From contig NZ_QRUF01000012.1 of assembly GCF_003458415.1 (NCBI RefSeq), positions 48,312-65,149 of the forward strand: DNA of 16,838 bases. Direction: 5' to 3'. The first letter of the stretch is position 1; every line of letters begins with the position of its first letter. This document shows, one piece after another, positions 6,687 to 13,068 of this stretch. The DNA comes from Collinsella sp. AF25-2LB. GTDB taxonomy: Bacteria > Actinomycetota > Coriobacteriia > Coriobacteriales > Coriobacteriaceae. The notes beneath the pieces were generated by a model, which was not told where the DNA came from, did no database searches, and saw nothing but the letters and a program-made list of their open reading frames with translations. A program made the position numbers and the translations under genes.

Positions 6687-6761
6687 TATCTTTTATCTCT
6701 CACTCATCTCTAATATGAGAGATAACAGATAGATGAGAGATAATTACGAGAGATAACTGAG
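6687..6761. promoter_or_regulatory. Operator-like block B of ATCTCT/AGAGAT motifs
   Basis: This is the second copy of the motif block, with GAGAGATAA half-sites starting at 6717, 6735 and 6748. Their spacing of 18 and 13 bases is exactly that of block A. The block ends 57 bases before the ATG of the AlbA_2 gene, a position suited to repression of that gene. Confidence 0.65.
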
Positions 6762-6818
6762 AGACGAAGGAAATCCATTCGCGGCATTCTTCGCAGAACC
6801 AAGCGAAAGGACGTGCAG

Positions 6819-8285
6819 ATGAACGAAAACGAACTGACCGGTCTGCTCGAGTCTTTAAGGCGCATGGGCTCGGACGATCTTAACGTCGAGGTCAAGGAGA
6901 GCGCCACGACGCTTTCCCGCGACGTGTGGGAAACGGTGAGCGCATTCGCGAACACTGCCGGCGGAATCATCGTGCTCGGAGTGAGTGAGCGCGCAGGTTT
7001 TGTCCCGGTTGAGAACTTCGAGACCGAGAAAGTGCTCAACCAGTTTGTGTCAGGCATGGGTGATGCGGGCGGTCGAGGAAAGCTGGCCAATCCGCCCAAA
7101 TACACGATCGAGCGAGTGGAGCTTCAGGGCGTCATCGTTCTCGTCATTACGATTGAGGAGCTCGATCCGTCGAGCAAGCCCTGCTATGTCATAGAGCGGG
7201 GCGCCCAGGGCGGCAGCTACAAGCGCATCGATGACAAAGATGTCCCGCTTTCGTCGACCGAGGTGCTCGCATTGGCGTCATACGGTCGGGCGACTCCGAG
7301 CGATCGCGACGCGGTGGCGGGCGCGGACGCGGACGATCTCGACGAGACGCTGGTCGACCGTACGATAGATCGGGCTTTCTCGTTGACGCCCCGGGCGATG
7401 CGCGGCGCGCCGGACAAACAAACGAAGCTGGAGCGCCTAAATTTCCTTGATTCCCAGGGCAATGTCACCAAGGCTGGACTCCTAGTTGCGGGCACCTACC
7501 CTCAGCAGTTTTATCCCAAGCTCTTTATCGACATGGCTGTCTATGCGGGGACCCGGAAAGGCACGGCGGGGTCGCTGAGGTTCATGGACCGCACAATCTG
7601 TGAGGGAACGTTGGGCGAGATGATCTCGGATGCTGTCGCGGCCGTCGCCAAGAATTTGCGGCGAACCTCGACCGTCCAAGGCGTCTCGCGTGTCGACTCG
7701 CTGGAGATTCCCGAGGAGGTTCTGCGCGAGGCAATCGCCAACGCCGTAATCCATCGAGAATACGGGGATCGGTTCTGTGGACAATCGATTGCCGTCGACG
7801 TCTTTGACGATCGTGTCGAGGTGACGAATCCTGGCGGCCTTTACGGGGGAAAGACTCGCGAGAACTTGTTTGACGGCAGCTCCCGATGCCGTAACGCGAC
7901 GCTTGTGAAGCTCATGTCGATTGTTCCGCTGCCGGATGGCGCAGGTTCGCCGGCTGAGGGCAATGGCTCGGGCATCCCGATGATGATCGATGCCATGCGC
8001 GCGCATGGTCTGGCCGAGCCCCTGTTCTGCCCGGGGTTCGATCGGTTCAAGGTCGTACTTTACCGTTCAAAGATCGAGCCGGTCGATCATGGCGGGGGCT
8101 TAATTGTGACGGCACTCAAACACTACGGCGAGCTGGGGACGCGTGAGCTGGCAGAACGCACGGGGCTTACAATTTCCCAGGTTAGGTCGCGCGTCAACGC
8201 GCTCATTGCTCAAGGCGAGCTTGAGCCCACGGCGCCGTCGACAAGCCGCAACCGCAAATATCGACTGTCAGAGCGCGTGGAATAA
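6819..8285 (+). CDS. AlbA_2 (Schlafen-type) domain ATP-binding regulator
   Basis: The 488-residue protein has three parts. An AlbA_2 nucleic-acid-binding domain (about 1-145) carries VEVKESAT at 23-30 and AFANTAGGIIVLGVSE at 42-57. A GHKL-type ATPase-like region (about 295-415) has REAIANAVIHREY at 303-315, NPGGL at 337-341 and GNGSGIPMM at 381-389. A C-terminal winged helix (about 425-485) includes GTRELAERTGLTISQVRSRV. Proteins of this build are often annotated as RecG-like helicases, but no helicase motifs are visible; a DNA-binding transcription regulator fits better. The ATG at 6819 is chosen over a GTG at 6813 because GAAAGG lies eight bases upstream. Two blocks of repeated motifs directly upstream suggest autoregulation, which is inferred. 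Whether it serves in defence or controls other genes is open. Confidence 0.85.
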   Translation: MNENELTGLLESLRRMGSDDLNVEVKESATTLSRDVWETVSAFANTAGGIIVLGVSERAGFVPVENFETEKVLNQFVSGMGDAGGRGKLANPPKYTIERVELQGVIVLVITIEELDPSSKPCYVIERGAQGGSYKRIDDKDVPLSSTEVLALASYGRATPSDRDAVAGADADDLDETLVDRTIDRAFSLTPRAMRGAPDKQTKLERLNFLDSQGNVTKAGLLVAGTYPQQFYPKLFIDMAVYAGTRKGTAGSLRFMDRTICEGTLGEMISDAVAAVAKNLRRTSTVQGVSRVDSLEIPEEVLREAIANAVIHREYGDRFCGQSIAVDVFDDRVEVTNPGGLYGGKTRENLFDGSSRCRNATLVKLMSIVPLPDGAGSPAEGNGSGIPMMIDAMRAHGLAEPLFCPGFDRFKVVLYRSKIEPVDHGGGLIVTALKHYGELGTRELAERTGLTISQVRSRVNALIAQGELEPTAPSTSRNRKYRLSERVE

Positions 8286-8290
8286 ATGCG

Positions 8291-8339
8291 TTAGTGGACG
8301 AGGCGACTCAATAATCGACCCTCGATTGGCGCCCACTAA
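8291..8339. terminator. Possible bidirectional terminator between convergent genes
   Basis: TTAGTGG (8291-8297) pairs with CCACTAA (8333-8339), and inside them AATCGA/TCGATT (8313-8318 with 8322-8327) forms a small perfect hairpin with a three-base loop. It lies between two genes converging on it. There is no T tract, so the terminator role rests on position. Confidence 0.3.
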
Positions 8340-8385
8340 GGTAAAGCGGTTGTTGCCCAGTCGACGGTGATGCTAAAGACTCGGC

Positions 8386-8877
8386 TTACGCCGGCATGGC
8401 CCCGAACCCGTCCATCAAAAACAGCCTAAGAACCAGTTTGATGACATATCCCGGTTTGACTTCTGCCGCGTCAAAGACGTGGCGCTCGGCGAGCTCGCTG
8501 CAGTATGCATAGATGTCGCGAATAAGGTCCGCGCCCGAAAGCGTAAACATGTAGCCTGCGTCCGAAAGCGCATTGGGCGCGGCGGGCAACTTGGCCATGT
8601 GGCAGAACGTTTGCAGGTCGGGCGCCATAACATTCTGGTAGTCGAGGTGGCCGCTGGCATCCTGTTCGGCAAGCTCCAATTGGCGCACAAAATCCAGCGC
8701 CGCCGCTAACACAAAGCTCGGCGTAGGCGCATTGACGTCCTGAGTGGTCGCCACAAGCCTGCCCGCCGCCTGCGTGACAAGCCAAGCGACCTCGCGCTGG
8801 CAACGCACGGCCTTGCGCGTAACCGGCTTGATGGACGAAGAAGAAACGCTTCCCTTAGGCGGATTCGAAACAGCCAC
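8386..8877 (-). CDS. Hypothetical protein, 163 residues
   Basis: I do not recognise this protein. It begins with GTG, supported by a GGGAGG ribosome site five bases upstream. The first 20 residues are rich in Ser, Pro and Lys. The rest looks mainly helical, with alternating hydrophobic and charged residues (VLAAALDFVRQLELAEQD around 56-73) and a hydrophobic C-terminal segment (VIKLVLRLFLMDGF at 145-158) too polar at its edges to call a membrane helix. There is no signal peptide and no catalytic or metal motif. It stands alone between the AlbA_2 gene, on which it converges, and the HNH gene, from which it diverges. The ribosome site and sensible composition support a real gene; the function is unknown. 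Confidence 0.7.
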   Translation of the reverse strand: MAVSNPPKGSVSSSSIKPVTRKAVRCQREVAWLVTQAAGRLVATTQDVNAPTPSFVLAAALDFVRQLELAEQDASGHLDYQNVMAPDLQTFCHMAKLPAAPNALSDAGYMFTLSGADLIRDIYAYCSELAERHVFDAAEVKPGYVIKLVLRLFLMDGFGAMPA

Positions 8878-9092
8878 AAGAACCTCCCATGAACGACCCG
8901 GCCCAACAAGCCCGGATGAAACACGTGCTACATCAGTATACAGGGGAGTGGGGTAGCGGGGTACAAGCGCGCCAGCGGCAAACCGAGAGCATCAGCGATG
9001 TGCCGATCGCGGAATGAGATCTCGTAATAATTGACTCTCGGCCATATTATTGAGGGGCATGACTCGCGTTCGTATGGTTGTAGGTGCTGGCG
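8878..9092. other. Divergent intergenic region
   Basis: This 215-base gap lies between the divergent 163-residue gene and the endonuclease gene. A TATACT hexamer on the minus strand (8938-8943) could serve the former. AATAAT and ATTATT (9026-9031 and 9045-9050) form a short inverted repeat on the endonuclease side. No complete promoter was identified for either gene. Confidence 0.35.
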
Positions 9093-10175
9093 ATGAACGA
9101 CATTGACCTTGCTGTTCCGTTGATGGATGGACCAAGCTATGACCGCGCCTGCAGTCTCGTGCTTTCCGAATACGTTGAGGCATGGGAGTGGTTTCTGGGT
9201 GAGGAACAGCGCGGCGGCGTTTGGACCAGCCTTCCGCACCACACCAAGGAAGATAGCCCTCAGTATCAGTATCGTTTGAGAATTGGCTCGGACTTCTTTC
9301 CCGTAACGCGGGATTCAGGGATCTTCTGGCCGGGCCAGGATCGGGTGAAGCAAGATCCCAATAAGATCTTTGCGCTTTCGGTCCATAACTCTAAAAAGAG
9401 CTTCTACACCGATGTGCCTCCGCTCTATTTGGACGATGGTACGTGGGTCATTAAGTACTCGGTTCAAGCGCCGGGTACCGTTGGTTTTCGAGACCAGAAT
9501 TACAACCGTAAAATGCTCAACTGCATGGAATGTGGCGTTCCAGTCGGAGTCATATTTGCAACCGAGGTGGGCTACAAGGTGCTCGGCCTTGCGTTTGTTG
9601 AACGGTTCGAGCCCGAAAACGGATGGTTTGTTCTGCACGGTCCTGTTCATAAAGGCGGGCCGGACCCTCGTTTTGCACCCGACATGAGTTATCTGAAGCA
9701 CATGCCCGTCGATATTGAGTTTGCCGGACAGGGTGCGACCGACGACGAAAAGGTCCGCTATGCGTTAAGGCGCGAGCGATTGGGGCAGCAATGGTTCCGC
9801 AAGCAGCTCGTTGCCGCCTATGACGGCCGTTGCGCGGTGTCGGACTGCGGCGTCAGCGAAGCTCTGGAGGCTGCACATATCGAGAATTACTCGGGACCCA
9901 AATCGCAGGTTGCCAGCAATGGCATTCTGCTTCGGCGCGATCTTCATTCCCTATTTGATGCTCACCTGATTTCGTTTGAGCCTGTTTGCGGCGAATATCG
10001 GCTGTGCGGATCGTACCTGCTGGATAAGACCGACTACGCTTCCTTTGCGGGTGCGACGCTAAGGCAGCCGAATGAGCGTCAGTGGCGACCCAATACGGTG
10101 TTTCTTGAGGCCCATCGCATCGAGTTCGATCGCTCGGAAAAGAAGCGTGAAAAGGCGGGGCTTCTGCCGTATTAG
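9093..10175 (+). CDS. SRA/PUA-like plus HNH endonuclease, probable type IV restriction enzyme
   Basis: The 360-residue protein pairs an N-terminal recognition region with a C-terminal HNH nuclease. The N-terminal part, about 60-185, contains SGIFWPGQ (75-82), YNRKMLNCMECGVPVGVI (137-154) and YKVLGLAFVERF (161-172). This pattern resembles the SRA/PUA-like module of McrA-type proteins that read modified cytosine in DNA. The HNH domain, about 235-292, has C247 and C252, H262 in EAAHI, N276 in SNGILL and H285 in DLHSLFD, the expected nuclease residues. Cleavage of modified (for example phage) DNA is the likely role by family analogy; the modification read is unknown. The ATG at 9093 follows an AGG eight bases upstream; a GTG at 9084 is a less likely start. 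No methyltransferase is adjacent, as expected for a type IV enzyme. Confidence 0.8.
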   Translation: MNDIDLAVPLMDGPSYDRACSLVLSEYVEAWEWFLGEEQRGGVWTSLPHHTKEDSPQYQYRLRIGSDFFPVTRDSGIFWPGQDRVKQDPNKIFALSVHNSKKSFYTDVPPLYLDDGTWVIKYSVQAPGTVGFRDQNYNRKMLNCMECGVPVGVIFATEVGYKVLGLAFVERFEPENGWFVLHGPVHKGGPDPRFAPDMSYLKHMPVDIEFAGQGATDDEKVRYALRRERLGQQWFRKQLVAAYDGRCAVSDCGVSEALEAAHIENYSGPKSQVASNGILLRRDLHSLFDAHLISFEPVCGEYRLCGSYLLDKTDYASFAGATLRQPNERQWRPNTVFLEAHRIEFDRSEKKREKAGLLPY

Positions 10176-10297
10176 CGTATTTGGCTTTGGCATTCTTTGA
10201 CGATCGTGTTGTTTGATCGGATCGCGTGGCGATGCAATCTCGCGCACGCCCGCCGGTGCATGCTCTTCCTGTTTTGTATAGCGAGAGGGGAGCGTGT

Positions 10298-10582
10298 ATG
10301 AGCTGGCGAGGCGATATTGCGATGGGGAAGTACGGAAAACTGCCGTGTGCCCTTATAGACAACAATATGTTTCCGAGCGTAGAGGTTGATTGCGGGTCGT
10401 TTGTCGTCACCTGCCCTCGCTGCGGCTCGCAAATACCGTGTCTCGACATTCGGTTCATCGATGCGCGCGACAGACTCAGCGACGAAGTGAGAAAACAGAC
10501 AGGCGTTCATATGCCGGTGTATCCGGAGAAATGCCCTGTTTGTGGCCTCGATATCGTGTATGACGCCGGCGACGAGGGATAG
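10298..10582 (+). CDS. Small zinc-ribbon protein, 94 residues
   Basis: Two CPxC knuckles, C39/C42 (CPRC) and C79/C82 (CPVC), separated by 36 residues, predict a single zinc ribbon. Nothing else identifies a family. The frame remains open further upstream to 10226, but the ATG at 10298 is preferred: it has an AGAGGGGAG ribosome site, whereas the upstream residues look random. It lies 122 bases after the HNH endonuclease in the same direction, so co-transcription is possible but not shown. It converges on the DUF5710 gene, whose product also carries two CxxC pairs. Zinc binding is inferred from the cysteines; the function is unknown. Confidence 0.72.
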   Translation: MSWRGDIAMGKYGKLPCALIDNNMFPSVEVDCGSFVVTCPRCGSQIPCLDIRFIDARDRLSDEVRKQTGVHMPVYPEKCPVCGLDIVYDAGDEG

Positions 10583-10619
10583 GTGATGCGGAGGAGCTGG
10601 CTGTGAGTGTCTTTTGCCT

Positions 10620-11306
10620 CTACAAATAAATCCCCTCACCGAGTTGCTTGTGGAACTCGGCGTGATGGTCGCGTGCCCAGGTAAAGAGCGCCTGGTCAAA
10701 GTCGGTGCGCGTGGCCGGGATGCCAAAGACGCCGGCAACTTCGACGCGCACAAACTCCAGTGCCGGCAGCTTGTTGATGGCAGTGAGGGCAAACGGGGAC
10801 GAGGGCTCCTCGAACAGATAGCGGCTGCCTTGCAGCGCGTCGCAACTGGTGCACGTGTTGCCGAGCGACGGGGCTTTGGAGGCTCGCGCGCCTACGGGCT
10901 TGTAGCCGCAGCGCTTATGAAGGTAGTCGCGGATCTCGCCCGGCACGCAGCCAAGAGCGGGCACGATGGCGAGTGCGTTGGCGTTGGCCGTGTCGATGGC
11001 AATGTGCCCGGATTCGTTGGGCGCGTGCGCGATGGCGACGCTCTCGTCGTTATCGGTTCGATAGGGAATGCCGAAGGCCGCGACCGAGGTCTCTTTGTGA
11101 CACTTCCAGCACTCGCGCTTGCCCAGTACTAGATATATATACGGCGCTGAGGGGTCGGATCGGTCAACACCGGGCAGCCACTCGGCAAAGGGCTCGGGGT
11201 TGACGCCGCTGGGTACATACCAGACCTTCTTGGTCCGGTCCCATTTGGCGCCCAGCGCCTTGGCTTCTTCTTTGTGCGAAAAGGGGACATCGAGCTCGGT
11301 GCGCAT
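10620..11306 (-). CDS. DUF5710-domain protein with two CxxC pairs
   Basis: The 228-residue protein opens with a DUF5710-type segment: the conserved pattern VPFSHKEEAKALGAKWD (7-23) followed by KKVWYVPSG (26-34). This short domain is found at the start of plasmid and phage DNA-processing proteins as well as many uncharacterised ones. The rest is not recognised, but C66/C69 (CWKC) and C152/C155 (CTSC) could together bind zinc. The ATG at 11306 has an AAGGAG ribosome site five bases upstream; the frame's extension to 11342 lacks support. No catalytic motif, signal peptide or membrane segment is visible. It ends 37 bases from the convergent zinc-ribbon gene, with no clear terminator between them. 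Confidence 0.78.
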   Translation of the reverse strand: MRTELDVPFSHKEEAKALGAKWDRTKKVWYVPSGVNPEPFAEWLPGVDRSDPSAPYIYLVLGKRECWKCHKETSVAAFGIPYRTDNDESVAIAHAPNESGHIAIDTANANALAIVPALGCVPGEIRDYLHKRCGYKPVGARASKAPSLGNTCTSCDALQGSRYLFEEPSSPFALTAINKLPALEFVRVEVAGVFGIPATRTDFDQALFTWARDHHAEFHKQLGEGIYL

Positions 11307-11485
11307 GGCGGCTCCTTGGTGCTGCAGGTGCAAGTGGCCCAAGGATACCGCAGGGCGCAGACATCGCGGCGTTTTGCTGAGAAGTTGCGGTGCGGACTGA
11401 TTGGTTATGCCGATGGATAGATCGGCAAGTAGATGGTCGGCTTTTGGCTAGTTGGGCGGTTGGAACTGCCGGCGGATTTGGCGAC

Positions 11486-11524
11486 ATAAAACAAAACAGC
11501 CCAGAGGACATAGCCTCTGAGCTG
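11486..11524 (-). terminator. Terminator of the tRNA-Val gene
   Basis: An 11-bp stem (11497-11507 with 11514-11524, one G-U pair on the minus strand) and a six-base loop are followed on the minus strand by TTTTGTTTTAT. It begins nine bases beyond the encoded CCA of the tRNA. Confidence 0.9.
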
Positions 11525-11532
11525 CGAACATT

Positions 11533-11607
11533 TGGTGGGCGTTAGAAGATTTGAACTTCTGACCTCTTCCGTGTCAGGGAAGCGCTCTCCCCCTGAGCTA
11601 AACGCCC
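11533..11607 (-). tRNA. tRNA-Val(GAC)
   Basis: The complete cloverleaf can be drawn. The acceptor stem is GGGCGTT with AACGCCC, and the D arm is GCTC/GAGC. The anticodon stem CTTCC/GGAAG carries loop CTGACAC, giving anticodon GAC for Val codon GUC. The T arm is AGAAG/CTTCT with loop TTCAAAT. The discriminator A and the CCA end are encoded (11533-11536). The body is 72 bases plus CCA. Confidence 0.97.
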
Positions 11608-11636
11608 GATCAAGGGTGCGCAAGCGCGCAAGGGAT

Positions 11637-11681
11637 AATATAACGGAGCCTGAACTCGGTGGCAAGAACATTTTTAAAAAT
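11637..11681 (-). promoter_or_regulatory. tRNA-Val promoter
   Basis: On the minus strand a TTGCCA -35 (11660-11665), a 17-base spacer and a TATATT -10 (11637-11642) each match consensus at five of six positions. The -10 ends 29 bases before the tRNA 5' end. Upstream of the -35, the perfect AT palindrome ATTTTTAAAAAT (11670-11681) could act as an UP element. Confidence 0.8.
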
Positions 11682-11896
11682 CGCTTACATTGTGGAATTC
11701 GGGGGCTTTGCCATATCCATTTCAAAAGAGCCTGCTGCCGCGATTTGGCTGTCGCATAATGCAAGGCCATTGCGGTATCGAGCTATGGAAAGACGCCTGC
11801 GGAATTGTCCTACCGATAAGCGGACAAGCCTCCAGCTGGTGACTTCGCCGTGGTAAGGTAAGCCGAATTGCTTCCAGACTGTTTCGGGGGAGTGGA

Positions 11897-12919
11897 ATGA
11901 GCAAAGAGTGTGTCGAGCAGGTCGAAGGCGCAGGGGCTTCGGTGCCGATGGCCGATATATCGAACATTGATGTGCCCGAGGGCACCGACGAGCTCAGCCG
12001 CAACACCCGTCGCGCCTGGCGCGAGCGCCTTAACGATGCGTCGTCGCGCAAGATGATCACGGGCGTCTTGGCTACGCTGGTGGGCGGTTCGTTTTGGGGC
12101 TTCTCGGGCACCAGCGCGAGCTTTCTGTTCGATACCTACCACGTCGACACCTTGTGGCTTATGAGCGTGCGTCAGATTCTCGCCGGTCTACTCTTTATGG
12201 CCGTGGTTGTTACGCGCGACCGCGAGCGCCTGGTTAAGCTCTGGACCACACCCGCCGATCGCAAGCAGCTGCTGCTCTTTACCGCCTTTGGCCTGCTGTT
12301 CAACCAGTTTTGCTATCTTTCGGCCGTGCGCCTGACGAACGCCGGAACCGCGACGGTGCTCCAGTGCCTGCAGCTCGTTATCATCATGGGCTACGCCTGC
12401 GTGACCGATCGCCGCATGCCGCGTACTCGCGAAGTCATCGGCATTGGCCTGGCTCTGGGTGGAACCTTTTTAATTGCCACCGGCGGCGACCCTACCAGCC
12501 TGAATATTTCGCCGCTTGGCCTGGCAGCAGGTCTTATGTGTGCGGTCAGCGCCGCGTGTATGGCGGTGATTCCCGCCAAGATCCTGCCCGAATACGGCAG
12601 CCCCATCGTCACGGGTTCGGCAATGCTCACGGCGGGCGTGGTCTCGTGCGTCTTCGTGCAGCCCTGGGCGCATATGCCGGCGCTCGACGCTGCCGGCGTC
12701 GAGGCGCTCGCGGTGTTCGTGGTTATCGGCTCGTTTTTTGCTTACATGCTCTATATGCAGGGCGTTAAGGACATCGGCTCGGTACGTGCGAGCCTCATCG
12801 GAACTGTGGAGCCGGTTTCGGCGACCATCACCAGCGCCGTTATGCTGGGTACGGTGTTTTTGCCGACCGACCTTATCGGCTTTGCCATGATCATCGTGAT
12901 GATGTTCCTTACGGTGTAG
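11897..12919 (+). CDS. EamA/DMT-family transporter
   Basis: The 340-residue inner-membrane protein belongs to the drug/metabolite transporter superfamily and has two EamA repeats, about 53-195 and 206-340. Ten hydrophobic segments can be traced, near residues 53-75, 87-105, 124-145, 148-168, 178-195, 206-226, 236-256, 268-288, 296-320 and 323-340. The family hallmark GTVEPVSA in the ninth segment (302-309) is present. The first 50 residues form a charged cytoplasmic extension, longer than usual. The ATG at 11897 has a GGGGGAG ribosome site; M18 is a possible alternative start. The cargo cannot be told from sequence; members export amino acids, nucleosides or metabolites. The gene appears monocistronic, diverging from tRNA-Val. 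Confidence 0.9.
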   Translation: MSKECVEQVEGAGASVPMADISNIDVPEGTDELSRNTRRAWRERLNDASSRKMITGVLATLVGGSFWGFSGTSASFLFDTYHVDTLWLMSVRQILAGLLFMAVVVTRDRERLVKLWTTPADRKQLLLFTAFGLLFNQFCYLSAVRLTNAGTATVLQCLQLVIIMGYACVTDRRMPRTREVIGIGLALGGTFLIATGGDPTSLNISPLGLAAGLMCAVSAACMAVIPAKILPEYGSPIVTGSAMLTAGVVSCVFVQPWAHMPALDAAGVEALAVFVVIGSFFAYMLYMQGVKDIGSVRASLIGTVEPVSATITSAVMLGTVFLPTDLIGFAMIIVMMFLTV

Positions 12920-13010
12920 TTGACGCCGCCGCCAAGACGGAAAAGGTGTTGTGCCGCATTTTCGCCAATTGACGTCCGTGTCTGGAGTTTAGCTGTCGAT
13001 GCTCAAAATG

Positions 13011-13032
13011 CCATAAACTAGTAACGTTATGG
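13011..13032. promoter_or_regulatory. Inverted repeat in the DUF4012 leader
   Basis: CCATAA and TTATGG (13011-13016 and 13027-13032) form a perfect six-base inverted repeat with a ten-base centre, 37 bases before the ATG. A TAAACT hexamer overlaps the left arm and could be a -10 element, though no matching -35 was found. It is a candidate operator only. Confidence 0.25.
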
Positions 13033-13068
13033 ACTTTTTCATTGCGACTCAATTGCGAGGATTTCTTT

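Noticed and set aside
6522..6761. CRISPR array
   Set aside because: The repeats are nine-base motifs in both orientations with 4-9 base gaps and two-block duplication, not regular repeats with unique spacers, and no cas genes are present.
8291..11607. Integrated element using tRNA-Val as attachment site
   Set aside because: No integrase was seen and no convincing copy of the tRNA 3' end occurs to the left; the best partial likeness near 8330 is only about eight bases.
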